A DNA stretch of 64,000 nt from Phycisphaerales bacterium (GTDB lineage Bacteria; Planctomycetota; Phycisphaerae; Phycisphaerales; UBA1924), in the NCBI GenBank assembly GCA_023382935.1, contig JAHDXL010000004.1, forward strand, positions 210,122-274,121, read 5' to 3'. The first letter of the stretch is position 1. The number at the start of each line of letters is the position of its first letter. Shown piece after piece: positions 1-9,962 of this stretch. The position numbers and the translations under genes were made by a program. The notes under the pieces are model-generated. The model searched no databases. It was not told where the DNA came from and saw only the letters and a program-made list of their open reading frames with translations.

Positions 1-184
1 TTCCCCGAGACTCGGCCGCCCGGTGCAGCACCGACTCCGAGCCCAGCACGAGAAACCGACCTCGCCGCCACAATTCCCGATCCGCCAGCGCCGCCACCAC
101 TACCTCGGGCCCGATTCCCCCCGGATCGCCGATGGTGACCGCAACGCTTGGTCGGTTTTCGGATGGGTTGGACGAGGTCGGCAT
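1..184 (-). CDS. pdxA: 4-hydroxythreonine-4-phosphate dehydrogenase, N-terminal part (runs off the window)
   Basis: Only the first 61 codons lie in the window; the gene continues past position 1. PdxA oxidises 4-phosphohydroxy-L-threonine in the DXP-dependent pyridoxal phosphate pathway. Read from an ATG at 184, residues 16-28 give VTIGDPGGIGPEV, which matches the conserved N-terminal PdxA motif (usually ITMGDPAGIGPE). The stretch after it (VVVAALADRELWRRGRFLVLGS) fits the following helix and strand. It is transcribed away from the subtilase gene at 399, so the 185-398 gap probably holds two divergent promoters. The family call rests on this one motif plus its correct N-terminal position; no catalytic metal ligands are visible in the fragment. 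Confidence 0.85.
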   Translation of the reverse strand, partial: MPTSSNPSENRPSVAVTIGDPGGIGPEVVVAALADRELWRRGRFLVLGSESVLHRAAESRG

Positions 185-398
185 GGGGGATGCTAGCCCG
201 TGGCCGATGTGCCCCTCCCGGCACATTATCCGGACGCATGCCTGGTGCAACCACTCGAACAGGCGGAACGTACTGCCAAGAGAGGGTTCGCCCGTCACGC
301 AGGCCCGGGAATTTCTGCTCGCCCGCCGCGGAACGGTCGTTACACTCGCAGGGCGTTCGCTTCTGTGAGGAAGGGGATTCTGCCAGGGGAGTCTGCGC

Positions 399-2555
399 AT
401 GGTCGATTGGAATCGCCGTCAACGCCGCGCTGCGGCGCTTATGCTCGTCGCATTGGCTGGGTCGTCCTTCGCTGCCGGTCCAGCCGGCGGCCGGCTCGAC
501 CTCAGGACCGGGCTGGTCGCCACGACACAGGCCAACAACCTGCTTGCCCAGGCCGCCACACCCTTGCCGGCCGACCTTCGCGTCGCGGTCGTCCAACTTG
601 ATGGCCCGATCACCCCCGCCCGCCGCGCCGCGCTTCAGGCCGCCGGCGTGGTCCTCTTCGACTACCTGCCCGATTTCGCCTATGCCGCCGATCTCTCCGG
701 CGCCGACATGGCCCGGGTGCGCGCCCTCGACTTCGTCACCTGGGTCGGGCGCTTCGAGAACGAGTGGAAGATCTCGCCCACGCTGGGCGCCCAGCCCGCC
801 CAGTCCACGGAGCGCCAAGCCGTTCTCGCCCGCGGGCTCAATCCCGTTCAAATCGTGCTGTGGCCGAACGCCAACATCCAGCAGACGCTGGACGCGCTGC
901 GCGCGATCAACGGGCTGAGCATCACCGAGCACGACCTGGTCGATCGCGAAGTGATCGTCACCGCCGAAATCCCGCTGGCGGCCACCGCCAGCGTTGTCTC
1001 GCTGCCCGGTGTCCGATGGATCGAAGACCAGCCCGAAATCACGTTGCGCAACCAGACGGTCCGCTGGGTTGACCAGAGCAACGTCTCTAACCAAGTGCCC
1101 ATCCACAGCCACGGCATCCGCGGGCAGGGGCAGTTGATCGCCGTGCAGGACGGGCGCGTCGACGTCAACCACTGCTCCTTCACCGACCCCGAAGGCGACC
1201 CGATCGGACCCAATCACCGCAAGATCGAGGCCTACTTCACCACCACCGGGGCCGACTCCCATGGCACGCATGTGGCGGGTACCGCTCTGGGCGATGGCGG
1301 CGCGGACAACAACCTCCGCGGCATGGCCTACCAGGCCCGCCTCGTCTACGACATCTACTCCTCCGTCGCCTCGACGATGAACACCAAACTTACCCGGAAC
1401 TACAACGCCGGCGCCGCCATCCACACCAACAGTTGGGGCAACGACGGCACCACCGCCTACGACGCGCTGGCACGCACCATCGACGTTTTCAGTTACAACA
1501 ACGACGACAACCTGGTCATCTTCGCCGTCACCAACACCTCCACGCTCAAGAACCCGGAGAACTCCAAGAACTGCCTGGCGGTCGGGGCTTCGCAGGACAC
1601 GCCCAACCAGGCCAGTTTCTGCTCCGGCGGCTCAGGTCCCACCATCGATGGACGCCGCAAGCCTGAAATCTACAGCCCCGGCTGCAGCACACAATCGGTC
1701 GCAGCCGGCACGGCCTGCTCCTCGACCTCGATGACGGGCACCTCCATGGCCGCCCCGTCCATCGCCGGGTGCGCCGCCCTGGCACGCCAGTACTTCACCG
1801 ATGGCTTCTATCCCTCCGGTGCAGCCAACCCCAACGACGGCTTCATCCCTTCCGGCGCCCTGGTCAAGGCCACGCTGCTCAACTCGGCCGTGGACATGAC
1901 CGGCGTCACCGGCTACCCCTCCAATCGCGAGGGCTGGGGGCGCGTCCTCCTGGCCAACTCCATGGTCTTCAGCGATGGCAACCGCAACATCATCATCCGC
2001 GACGTGCGCAACACCGCCAATAACGCCATGAGCACCGGCGACTTCATCGAGTTCCAGTTTGACGTTCACACCGTCTCAGAGCCGCTTCGCGCCACGCTCG
2101 TCTGGCACGATGCCCCCGGCGCCCTCAACGCCAACCCCGCCTACGTCAATAACCTCAACCTCACCCTCACGGCGCCGAACGGCACATACAGGGGCAACGT
2201 CTTCTCCGGCGGCGTCTCGGCCACCGGCGGAAGTTACGACGTCGCCAACAACGTGGAAATGATCTATATCCCTTCGCCCGCCGTCGGCACGTATACGGTC
2301 CGCGTCGACGCCGCAGCCGTCAACTCCGGCACGCAGGGCTACGCCCTCGTCGTGACGGGCGATCTGACCGAAGTGGTCGTGAACCCCTGCCTGCCCGACT
2401 GGAACAACGACGGCGCGCTCGACTTCTTCGACGTGGGAGGCTTCCTGGCCGATTTCAGCGCCCACGCCCCACAAGCCGACCTGACTGGCGACGGCTTGTA
2501 TGACTTCTTCGACATCCAGATGTTCCTGCAACTCATGGCGGTCGGCTGCCCGTGA
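399..2555 (+). CDS. Secreted subtilisin-like (S8) serine protease with C-terminal dockerin-like region
   Basis: A 718-residue exported serine protease. The N-terminus has two Arg-rich turns and a hydrophobic run ending in Ala-x-Ala-like sites (about residues 8-27), a signal peptide. The catalytic triad is visible: Asp near 251 in AVQDGRVD, His near 288 in DSHGTHVAG, Ser near 449 in GTSMAAPSIAG. Residues about 500-655 look like a beta-rich P/proprotein-convertase-like domain (WHDAPG, VNNLNLTLTAPNG). The last ~55 residues carry two Asp-rich loops (DWNNDGALDFFD and DLTGDGLYDFFD) and end in Cys, the dockerin-like tail common on planctomycete secreted proteins. An AGGGGAG ribosome site precedes the ATG. 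A decayed gene of similar layout lies at 49399-50954. Substrate unknown. Confidence 0.92.
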   Translation: MVDWNRRQRRAAALMLVALAGSSFAAGPAGGRLDLRTGLVATTQANNLLAQAATPLPADLRVAVVQLDGPITPARRAALQAAGVVLFDYLPDFAYAADLSGADMARVRALDFVTWVGRFENEWKISPTLGAQPAQSTERQAVLARGLNPVQIVLWPNANIQQTLDALRAINGLSITEHDLVDREVIVTAEIPLAATASVVSLPGVRWIEDQPEITLRNQTVRWVDQSNVSNQVPIHSHGIRGQGQLIAVQDGRVDVNHCSFTDPEGDPIGPNHRKIEAYFTTTGADSHGTHVAGTALGDGGADNNLRGMAYQARLVYDIYSSVASTMNTKLTRNYNAGAAIHTNSWGNDGTTAYDALARTIDVFSYNNDDNLVIFAVTNTSTLKNPENSKNCLAVGASQDTPNQASFCSGGSGPTIDGRRKPEIYSPGCSTQSVAAGTACSSTSMTGTSMAAPSIAGCAALARQYFTDGFYPSGAANPNDGFIPSGALVKATLLNSAVDMTGVTGYPSNREGWGRVLLANSMVFSDGNRNIIIRDVRNTANNAMSTGDFIEFQFDVHTVSEPLRATLVWHDAPGALNANPAYVNNLNLTLTAPNGTYRGNVFSGGVSATGGSYDVANNVEMIYIPSPAVGTYTVRVDAAAVNSGTQGYALVVTGDLTEVVVNPCLPDWNNDGALDFFDVGGFLADFSAHAPQADLTGDGLYDFFDIQMFLQLMAVGCP

Positions 2556-2589
2556 GATCGTGACTTCTTGAAATCACGATGAATCAACG

Positions 2590-2614
2590 CCCCCCGCGCC
2601 AGCGGGGGGTTTTT
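2590..2614 (+). terminator. Rho-independent terminator after the subtilase
   Basis: An 8-bp perfect stem (2590-2597 with 2602-2609, CCCCCCGC/GCGGGGGG), a four-base loop and five T residues, 35 bases after the subtilase stop codon. Confidence 0.9.
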
Positions 2615-2831
2615 CGTTGAGCAATCGATGTATCAGGAGAACCGGCGCGATACAAGATCCGATTGATTCGCGGGCGTTGTCTGGACGCCGGGGAGTGCCT
2701 CTCTGGGGGCACCTCTCCGGGCTTGGAGACGAATGACTCGATCGAATCACGTATGTTCAACCCGGACTGGTGGGCGATGAAGCCCACGAGTAGGGCGTCC
2801 TCTCACGCCCGAATCTCAAAGTGAACCCGTG

Positions 2832-4031
2832 TCAATCCGACCCCACCAACGCCGCGTTCGTGGGGAATCGCTGCATGGCCGCCAGCAACTGCTCGACCTG
2901 CTGGGGTGGCGGCATGGTCATCATCCGCCGGCGCAGGGCCGTGATCGTCTGCAACGCCTTGGCATCCAGCAGCAGTTCCTCCTTGCGCGTGCCGCTGCCA
3001 GCCAGGTCCATCGCGGGGAACAAACGCTTCTCGGCCACGCGCCGGTCGAGGATCAACTCCATGTTCCCCGTGCCCTTGAACTCCTCGAAGATCACCTGGT
3101 CGCCTTGGCTGCCCGTGTCCACTAGGCACGTCGCGATGATCGTCAGACTCCCGCCTTCCTCGGTGTTGCGGGCAGCGCCGAATATGGTCTTGGGAACCTC
3201 CAGCGCCTTCGAGTCGATGCCCCCTGTCATGGTCCGCCCGCTGCTGGCGTGCCGACGACTGCGGTTGAACGCCCGCCCGAGCCTCGTCAGCGAATCAAGA
3301 AACACCACCACATGCTGACCAGCCTCCACCATGCGCTTGCAGCGCTCGAGCGTCAGCAGAGATATCTGGATGTGCCGCTCGACGTCATGATCGTTGCTCG
3401 ACGCGATCACGGCCACACGCTGCGGCGACCACGGATGGTCCCACTCGCCGTTGCGGTTCGGACGAGCGAATGTCCGGCGGAAGTCGGTCACTTCCTCCGG
3501 TCGCTCATCGACGAGAAGGAAAAACACCTTCACGTCCGGGTGATTCATCAACACCGCCCGTCCCATGTCCTTGAGCAGGGTCGTCTTCCCGGCCTTGGGC
3601 GGGCTGACGATCAGCGCCCGCTGCCCGCGCCCGAGCGGGCAGAACAGGTCGATCAGACGACAGGCCGGCGGACAACCCGGATATTCGAGTGTCAGCCGCG
3701 GCTGCGGATCAATCGAGGTCAGTTCTTCAAACCGCGCACAGGCCTTGAACGCCTGCGGGTCCATGCCCTCGATGGCCACGAAACTCTCGACCACCGGACG
3801 AGCCGCGCGAGGCCCGGCCTGGCGACCCCGCCGCCTGCGACGGCTCTTGCGCTCCCCTACCTCGACCGTCACCTCAAGTCCATGGCGCAGCGGATACTCC
3901 TGCGCGAACGCCACGGGTACAAAAGGGTCATCCGGATGCTCGGTCAGGGTCGCATCTTCGCCCAGTTGGCGAACACGTCCCTCGGCGCGCTCCGGCCACT
4001 CGAGGATACCGGTCAGGGTCTTTGTGGACAT
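2832..4031 (-). CDS. rho: Transcription termination factor Rho
   Basis: Hexameric RNA-dependent ATPase that ends transcription. The chosen ATG at 4031 gives 399 residues; a longer frame to 4178 adds 49 low-complexity residues and is not needed. Near the N-terminus [11 protein letters not shown] begins the cold-shock RNA-binding domain, which includes an Arg-rich insert ([10 protein letters not shown]). The ATPase core follows: PIGRGQ-equivalent PLGRGQR, Walker [10 protein letters not shown] near residue 148, [10 protein letters not shown], Walker [16 protein letters not shown], then [18 protein letters not shown] and [12 protein letters not shown] (Q/R-loop region). The N-terminal helical Rho_N domain found in many Rho proteins seems absent or very short. 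It is transcribed divergently from ptsI at 4209. Very secure. Confidence 0.97.
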   Translation of the reverse strand: MSTKTLTGILEWPERAEGRVRQLGEDATLTEHPDDPFVPVAFAQEYPLRHGLEVTVEVGERKSRRRRRGRQAGPRAARPVVESFVAIEGMDPQAFKACARFEELTSIDPQPRLTLEYPGCPPACRLIDLFCPLGRGQRALIVSPPKAGKTTLLKDMGRAVLMNHPDVKVFFLLVDERPEEVTDFRRTFARPNRNGEWDHPWSPQRVAVIASSNDHDVERHIQISLLTLERCKRMVEAGQHVVVFLDSLTRLGRAFNRSRRHASSGRTMTGGIDSKALEVPKTIFGAARNTEEGGSLTIIATCLVDTGSQGDQVIFEEFKGTGNMELILDRRVAEKRLFPAMDLAGSGTRKEELLLDAKALQTITALRRRMMTMPPPQQVEQLLAAMQRFPTNAALVGSD

Positions 4032-4208
4032 ACTCAGTTGTCGTTGCCGCGGGCGATCGGCCCTTCTCGGACCCTCTCGGGCCCCTGCCGGTTCGCGGTC
4101 AGTCCGCGCTGTCTTCCCGGCCTGACGATTTGAGCAGCCCGACGCCCCCTTGTCAAGTCCATCTTCAAAGACGGGCACTCCCGCTCCTCGCTACCATGCC
4201 ACCGGGCG

Positions 4209-5984
4209 ATGCCTGCCATGAAGATCATCAAGGGAATCAAGGTGGCTTCCGGCATCGCGATCGGTCGCGCCTTCGTCATCGACGACGCCTACCTCCCCCA
4301 CGTCCCCCGACGTTCCATCTCCGCCGAAGAGATGCCCTCCGAACTCGATCGCTTCGAGAACGCGCGCCGACTGGCCATCGAAGAACTCAACAGCGTTCAC
4401 GCCGAGGCTCGCCAGGAAATGGGCGACGAGTCGGCCAAGATCTTCCTCTTCCACATCGGCATGCTCAACGACCCGGCGCTGCTCAAGCCCATTCGCGATC
4501 GCATCGAGCGCGAGCTGCTCACGCCCGAGTTCGCCGCCGCCGAAACCTTCCGCCACTGGATCGCCCGCTTCAGCGCCAAGGAGAACACAGCCTTTCAGAC
4601 CAAGGTCAACGACCTCCACGACCTGGCACGTCGACTCCTGGCCAAACTCACCGGCGACCGCCTCCTCGAACTCTCCGAAGAACACGACGGCGAAACCATC
4701 ATCGTCGCCGGAGAACTCACCCCCAGCCAGACCGTCGCCTTCGACCGCACGCGCGTGATCGGCATGGCCACCGAGTTCGGAGGAACCACCAGCCACACCG
4801 CCATCGTCGCCCGTGCCCTCGGCCTGCCCGCCGTCGTCGGATGTCCGGGCCTGCGCTCGGTCGTCTCCAACGGCACCACCGTCATCCTCGACGGCGAACG
4901 CGGACGTGTCGTCGTGGACCCCGACGACGAAACCATCGAGCAGTACCAGGGATACATCCGTCAGGCCCGCGAGTTCGTCCGCTCCCTCGAAGACTTGGCT
5001 GCCAAGCCCTCCATCACCCGCGACGGCGTCACCATCGAACTGCTTGGCAACATCGAGTTCCCCGACGAAGCCGACCAGGTCATCCAGCGCGGCGGCGCGG
5101 GCATCGGGCTGTACCGCACCGAGTTCCTCTACCTCACCGGCAATCACGAGCCGACCGAAGAAGAGCAGTTCGCCGCCTACAAGCGATGCGTCGAAATCAT
5201 GGCCGGACGCCCGCTGACCATCCGCACCTTTGACTTGGGCGCCGACAAGTACACCCAACTCCGCTCGGCCGTGCCCGAACGCAACCCCTTCCTCGGGCTG
5301 CGCTCCATCCGCTACTGCCTGGCCAACCTGCCCATGTTCCGCACCCAGTTGCGGGCCATTCTCCGCGCCTCGGCCCTAGGCCCCGTCAAGATCATGCTCC
5401 CGCTGGTCACCAGCGTCCATGAGTTCCGCCGCGCCCGCTACCTCGTCCGCGACGCCATGGAAGACCTCGACGACATGGGAATCCCTTACGACTCCGAGAT
5501 CAAGGTCGGGATCATGATGGAAGTCCCCTCTTCCGTTCTCCTCGCCGATGCTTTCGCCCGTGAAGTCGACTTCTTTTCCATCGGCACCAACGACCTCATT
5601 CAGTACACCCTGGCCGTCGACCGCACCAACGAGCGCGTCGCCAGCATGTACCAGCCGACCCACCCGGCCGTGCTCAAACTCATCCGCATGGTCGTCCGGG
5701 CCGCCCGGCACAAGAAGATCCCCGTCTCCTGCTGCGGCGAGGCTGGGGGAGACATCGAGTTTGCCCCTTTGCTGCTCGGGCTCGGGGTGCGTACCCTCTC
5801 TGTCACCTCGTCCGGTATTCCTCTTGTCAAGCGCCTGGTCCGCTCCGTGACGATGAAACAGTGCGAGCGACTCGCCAAACAGGCGATCACGTTCGATTCA
5901 GAACTCGAGGCGGCGGCCTTCCTCCGCTCTCGAGTCAGGAAAATCGTCCCCGAGGCCTTCGAAGGGCGTGCCGGAGAAGATTGA
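4209..5984 (+). CDS. ptsI: Phosphoenolpyruvate-protein phosphotransferase (PTS enzyme I)
   Basis: Enzyme I takes phosphate from PEP onto a His and hands it to HPr. The order of domains is complete: helical HPr-binding part (about 30-140), the phosphohistidine swivel domain with GGTTSHTAIVARALG (His near 196), and the PEP-binding barrel with GIGLYRTEFLYL, FFSIGTNDLIQYTLAVDR and the active-site Cys in CCGEAGGD near 509. Length 591 matches the family. ATG 4218 (MKIIKGIKV) is an equally good start because family members begin just before KGI; neither ATG has a clear ribosome site. No HPr or EII gene is adjacent, so the partner must be elsewhere; many planctomycetes have only a regulatory PTS (family knowledge). 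Confidence 0.96.
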   Translation: MPAMKIIKGIKVASGIAIGRAFVIDDAYLPHVPRRSISAEEMPSELDRFENARRLAIEELNSVHAEARQEMGDESAKIFLFHIGMLNDPALLKPIRDRIERELLTPEFAAAETFRHWIARFSAKENTAFQTKVNDLHDLARRLLAKLTGDRLLELSEEHDGETIIVAGELTPSQTVAFDRTRVIGMATEFGGTTSHTAIVARALGLPAVVGCPGLRSVVSNGTTVILDGERGRVVVDPDDETIEQYQGYIRQAREFVRSLEDLAAKPSITRDGVTIELLGNIEFPDEADQVIQRGGAGIGLYRTEFLYLTGNHEPTEEEQFAAYKRCVEIMAGRPLTIRTFDLGADKYTQLRSAVPERNPFLGLRSIRYCLANLPMFRTQLRAILRASALGPVKIMLPLVTSVHEFRRARYLVRDAMEDLDDMGIPYDSEIKVGIMMEVPSSVLLADAFAREVDFFSIGTNDLIQYTLAVDRTNERVASMYQPTHPAVLKLIRMVVRAARHKKIPVSCCGEAGGDIEFAPLLLGLGVRTLSVTSSGIPLVKRLVRSVTMKQCERLAKQAITFDSELEAAAFLRSRVRKIVPEAFEGRAGED

Positions 5985-6034
5985 GCCGGGCTTGCACCCG
6001 CGTTCACTCGTGGACAACAAACATCGACGGGCGG

Positions 6035-6061
6035 GGTGCGGACCTTCCGGTCCCCCGCACC
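6035..6061 (+). promoter_or_regulatory. Stable hairpin in the leader of the RNase E/G gene
   Basis: Between ptsI and the RNase E/G start, GGTGCG-GACC-TTCC-GGTC and CGCACC can form a hairpin with a UUCC loop and a small C bulge. Leader hairpins control RNase E levels in enterobacteria by autoregulation; whether this one does so is inference. It has no T-tract, so it is not an obvious terminator for ptsI. Confidence 0.3.
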
Positions 6062-6192
6062 GAGCGTGTCGGCCCCCGCGCCGCCCGCGGCCCAGTGCCG
6101 CCTCCGCCGCGCGGTTCTTCCCGGGCTCACCCCCCGGTGCACTCCGGCCTGCTCCCGTCGCCAACCCGCCCCCCGAGGCGAGGTGAATCTGA

Positions 6193-8736
6193 ATGCCGAC
6201 AGGCAAAATGCTGATCAACTACGTCCCCGGCGAAGAATGTCGCATCGCCATCACCGATGCCGACCAACTCGAGGAATACCACGCCGAACCTTCCAACGCC
6301 GTCTCCCGCGTGGGAAACATCTACGTCGGACGTGTCACCAACGTCGAGCCGGGCATCCAGGCGGCCTTCATCGACTTCGGCGTCGAAGAAGCCGGCTTCC
6401 TCCACGTCTCCGACCTCCACCCCCAGTACTTCCCCGGCGAAGACGAGGACACCACCGAGCGCGTCGGCAAGAAGACGCCCCGCCGCGACCGTCCACCCAT
6501 GCAGCAGGCCCTCAAACGCGGGCAGGAAGTCGTTGTCCAGGTTCTCAAGGAAGGCATCGGCACCAAGGGCCCCACTCTCACCAGTTACCTCTCCATCCCC
6601 GGGCGCTTCCTCGTGATGATGCCCAACATGGACCGCGTCGGTGTCTCACGCAAGGTCGAAGATGAAGAAGCCCGCCAGGAGATGCGCAAGATCCTCGACA
6701 CCCTCGACCTGCCCGAGGGCTTCGGATTCATCCTCCGCACCGCCGGCTTCAACCGCACCAAGATCGAACTCAAGCGCGACCTCTCCTACCTCTCCCGCCT
6801 GTGGAAGGACATGGAACGCCGACTCGCGCACGGCAAGGCCCCGCGCCTGCTCTACTCCGAGAGCGACCTGCTCGTCCGAAGTCTGCGCGACCTGCTCAGC
6901 CAGGACATCGAAGAGGTCATCATCGACAACGAGATGGCCCTTCGCCGCGCCGCCCGCTTCATGAAGATCGTCGCTCCGCGCTCCCAGGCCCGCCTGCGAC
7001 ACTACAAGGGCCGCACCCCCATCTTCCACGCCTTCGGCATCACCGAGCAGATCCGGCAGATCCACGCCCGCGAAGTACCCCTGCCCTCCGGCGGGCGACT
7101 GGTCATCGACGAGACCGAGGCCCTCGTCGCCATCGACGTCAACAGCGGAAAGATGCGCTCCGCTCGCGACGCCGAGACCAACGCCTACAAGGTCAACGTC
7201 GAGGCCGTCGACGCCATCTGCCGGCAACTGCGCCTGCGCGACCTGGGTGGGCTGGTCATCAACGACCTGATCGACATGCGCATCGCCAAGCACCGCAAGG
7301 ACATCGAAAACCGATTCCGCGAACGACTCAAGCGCGACCGCGCCCGCTCCACCATCCTGCCCATCTCCTCCTTCGGCATCCTCGAAATGACGCGCCAGCG
7401 TATGCGCGGCAGCCACGAATCCGTCCACTTCGCCGCCTGCCAGTCCTGCCGGGGCCGCGGCGTGGTACAGAAGCCCGACTCCGTCGCCGCCGACGCGCTC
7501 CAGGATTTGGCCGCCCTGCTCGACCACGACCGCGTCGCCAAGGTCGAGATGGTCGTCAACCCGCGCGTAGCCGGCGCCCTGCTGAGCACCCGCCGCGCCG
7601 CCCTGACGCGCATCGAGCACTTGTCCGGCAAGAACGTCGAAGTCCGCATCTCCGACGCCATCCCCTCCGACCGCGTCACCTTTTATGCCTACGAGGCCAG
7701 CGGCGCCGACATCGACCTTGAGAAACTGCCAAGGAGCAGCCGCAAGCCCGAACTGGTTGACTGGGTTGATGATTCAGCCCCCGAGGCCGAGGGCTGGGCG
7801 GTTGACCTGCGCGCCGAGGCCGAGGAAGTCGCCGAGCAAACCGCAGAAGCCTTCGCCGAGGCCCAGGCCGTCATCGAGGAAATGCAGCACGAAGCGCTGC
7901 CCGCCCTGCTCGAAGATGACGACGAGGAGCCTCCAACTGAGGGCGGACAGCCTGTTTCCGAGCCTGATCGCAAGAAGCGCCGGCGTCGCCGACGCCGCCG
8001 TCGTCGTCCCGGCGAGGGCGAGGCTGAACCCGTTGCGATCGCCGCCGTTTCGCGGCCGGCAGACCACGATTTCGATGATGAAGCCGACGAGCCGGAGATT
8101 GAGCCCGCGTCCGCTGCCCCGGCCACCGAGGCACCGGCTTCCGGCGATCAGCCTCCCCCCACGGGCAAGAAGAAGCGCCGCCGCCGCCGCCGCCGCGGGC
8201 GCGGCGAATCGACCGTCGCCGCCCTTTCCCCCGAGCGCGACACGCCCGCCGAGAACTCCGGCACGACCGAACTGCCCGATCAAAAGGAATCCGATCGCAA
8301 GGAAACCCCGTCGGTCCACACCGCCAGCATTGAACAGCAAGCCGAGTCCGATGAGTCGGTCGAGTCTGCATCGCAACCCACGCGCAAGAAGCGCCGCCGC
8401 CGTCGCGGCAAGGCGGGTGCAGACAAGAACGGGCCGACAGACCAGACTCCGCCCTCCGCGCCGTCGGCCGATCGACCCGAGCAGCCGTCCACACCGCGGC
8501 CGGAGCCGGTATCCGAAGACACTCCCGCTGCCAAGACGCGCTCGCGCCGCCGTGGCCGCAAACCCGAAGCACACCTCAGCACCGACCATGTCGCGCCTCC
8601 CCCCTCCCCGGCACCGCAGCCGGCCGCTAGGATCCCAGCCCCGCCGGTTCCTGAGCCCAAGCCGCGGCGCAGTCTCTATGCCGCCGGACGACGCAAACTC
8701 AATCCCAGCGAACGAGGCCGCGGCGCCGAAGACTGA
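6193..8736 (+). CDS. rng: Ribonuclease E/G family endoribonuclease with long arginine-rich tail
   Basis: Single-strand-specific endoribonuclease for mRNA decay and rRNA processing. Residues about 1-40 form the RNase H-like start. The S1 domain follows with GRVTNVEPGIQAAFIDFG (about 46-63) and an insert. The DNase I-like catalytic domain has VAIDVNSGK (Asp near 315) and INDLIDMR (Asp near 361), the two metal-binding acids. CQSCRGRG near 416 is the zinc-link. After about residue 540 the protein is Glu/Ala/Pro-rich and disordered, with four basic blocks (KKRRRRRR-type near 594, 660, 733 and 783), like the RNA-binding arms of RNase E. Whether to name it rne or rng is open: the core is close to both, the tail is more RNase E-like. 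dxr starts five bases after the stop. Confidence 0.93.
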   Translation: MPTGKMLINYVPGEECRIAITDADQLEEYHAEPSNAVSRVGNIYVGRVTNVEPGIQAAFIDFGVEEAGFLHVSDLHPQYFPGEDEDTTERVGKKTPRRDRPPMQQALKRGQEVVVQVLKEGIGTKGPTLTSYLSIPGRFLVMMPNMDRVGVSRKVEDEEARQEMRKILDTLDLPEGFGFILRTAGFNRTKIELKRDLSYLSRLWKDMERRLAHGKAPRLLYSESDLLVRSLRDLLSQDIEEVIIDNEMALRRAARFMKIVAPRSQARLRHYKGRTPIFHAFGITEQIRQIHAREVPLPSGGRLVIDETEALVAIDVNSGKMRSARDAETNAYKVNVEAVDAICRQLRLRDLGGLVINDLIDMRIAKHRKDIENRFRERLKRDRARSTILPISSFGILEMTRQRMRGSHESVHFAACQSCRGRGVVQKPDSVAADALQDLAALLDHDRVAKVEMVVNPRVAGALLSTRRAALTRIEHLSGKNVEVRISDAIPSDRVTFYAYEASGADIDLEKLPRSSRKPELVDWVDDSAPEAEGWAVDLRAEAEEVAEQTAEAFAEAQAVIEEMQHEALPALLEDDDEEPPTEGGQPVSEPDRKKRRRRRRRRRRPGEGEAEPVAIAAVSRPADHDFDDEADEPEIEPASAAPATEAPASGDQPPPTGKKKRRRRRRRGRGESTVAALSPERDTPAENSGTTELPDQKESDRKETPSVHTASIEQQAESDESVESASQPTRKKRRRRRGKAGADKNGPTDQTPPSAPSADRPEQPSTPRPEPVSEDTPAAKTRSRRRGRKPEAHLSTDHVAPPPSPAPQPAARIPAPPVPEPKPRRSLYAAGRRKLNPSERGRGAED

Positions 8737-8740
8737 ATCC

Positions 8741-9952
8741 ATGTCCGCCCACCTCCACAACCCGGGTGATCCGCTGCGCATTGTCGTGCTCGGCTCCACC
8801 GGCTCGATCGGTACCCAGACGCTCGACGTGGTCGATCACCTCGCCCGTCTGCCCGAAGCGCGCCCGATCCGAGTCGTCGGCCTGGCCGCCGGCTCCAACG
8901 CCGCCCTGCTCTCCCAGCAGGCCGCTCGCTTCTGTGTCCAGCACCTGGCTCTCTCCAACCCGCAGGGCGCGGACTCCTCCGTGCGTTTTCTCGGCCCCGG
9001 CGCGCCCGAGGCCTTGGTCCGCGCCGTCGAGTGCGACCTCGTCATCGCCGCCATGGTCGGCGCCGCAGGCCTGCCCGCCACCCTCGCCGCCGTTGAACGC
9101 GGACTCAACGTTGCGCTGGCCAACAAGGAAACCCTCGTCGCCGCCGGCTCCATCGTCGCCCCCCTCGCGCGACGCACCGGCAGTTGCCTGCTCCCCGTCG
9201 ACAGCGAGCACGCCGCCCTGTGGCTGTGCCTCCAGGCCCTCGACCCGGCCTGCTGCCCGCCCTGCGTCGCTCCCCCGACCGTCCGCCGCGCCATTCTCAC
9301 CGCCTCGGGCGGGCCCTTCCGCACCTGGGTCGCCGATCGAATGGCCGCCGCGACTCCAGAAGACGCCCTAGCCCACCCCACCTGGTCGATGGGACCGAAA
9401 ATCACGGTTGACTGCGCCACGCTCATGAACAAGGCCCTCGAAGTCATCGAGGCCCACTGGCTCTTCGGGCTGCCCAGCGCCAAACTTGACGTGCTCATCC
9501 ATCCCCAGTCCATCATTCACGCGATGGTCGAACTCGAAGACGGCTCGATGCTCGCGCAACTCGCCACCGCCGACATGCGCACACCCATCCAGCAGGCCAT
9601 CGCCCATCCGCGCCGCCTCCCGGGCGCCGCGCCACGCCTCTCGCTCGAGCGCATGGCCTCGCTCACGTTCGAAGCGCCCGACACGCGCCGCTTTCCCGCC
9701 CTTGCCCTGGCTCACCGCGTCATCGAAACCGGCGGCACCGCCGGCGCCATCATCAACGCCGCCAATGAGGTTGCCGTCCGCGCGTTTTTTGAGCGCCGCA
9801 TCGCCTTCCCGCGCATCACCGAACTGGCCTCCGCTGCGCTCGACGCCGTCACGCCCGCCCCGGTCCGCTCGCTCGGCGATGTGCTCGACGCCGACGCACA
9901 GGCCCGCGACTTCGTCAACCGGCAGGTGGGCCCCGCGCCCGCCTGGCTGTAG
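8741..9952 (+). CDS. dxr: 1-deoxy-D-xylulose 5-phosphate reductoisomerase
   Basis: Converts DXP to 2-C-methyl-D-erythritol 4-phosphate with NADPH, the first committed step of the MEP isoprenoid pathway. The start ATG is 5 bases after the preceding stop. LGSTGSIGTQTLDVV (residues about 16-30) is the NADPH-binding loop, ANKETLVAAG is the conserved NKE motif, VDSEHAALW the metal/substrate part, ILTASGGPF the flexible loop, THPTWSMG-type AHPTWSMGPKITVDCATLMNK the core signature, and IHPQSIIHAMVE follows. Length 403 is usual. The gene is in a tight run with the RNase and the TPR-glycosyltransferase, so they are probably co-transcribed. Confidence 0.97.
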   Translation: MSAHLHNPGDPLRIVVLGSTGSIGTQTLDVVDHLARLPEARPIRVVGLAAGSNAALLSQQAARFCVQHLALSNPQGADSSVRFLGPGAPEALVRAVECDLVIAAMVGAAGLPATLAAVERGLNVALANKETLVAAGSIVAPLARRTGSCLLPVDSEHAALWLCLQALDPACCPPCVAPPTVRRAILTASGGPFRTWVADRMAAATPEDALAHPTWSMGPKITVDCATLMNKALEVIEAHWLFGLPSAKLDVLIHPQSIIHAMVELEDGSMLAQLATADMRTPIQQAIAHPRRLPGAAPRLSLERMASLTFEAPDTRRFPALALAHRVIETGGTAGAIINAANEVAVRAFFERRIAFPRITELASAALDAVTPAPVRSLGDVLDADAQARDFVNRQVGPAPAWL

Positions 9953-9962
9953 GATCGGGCCC

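Noticed and set aside
2793-2810. Hairpin GGGCGT/ACGCCC downstream of rho
   Set aside because: Six-base stem without a T-tract; too weak to call as a terminator.
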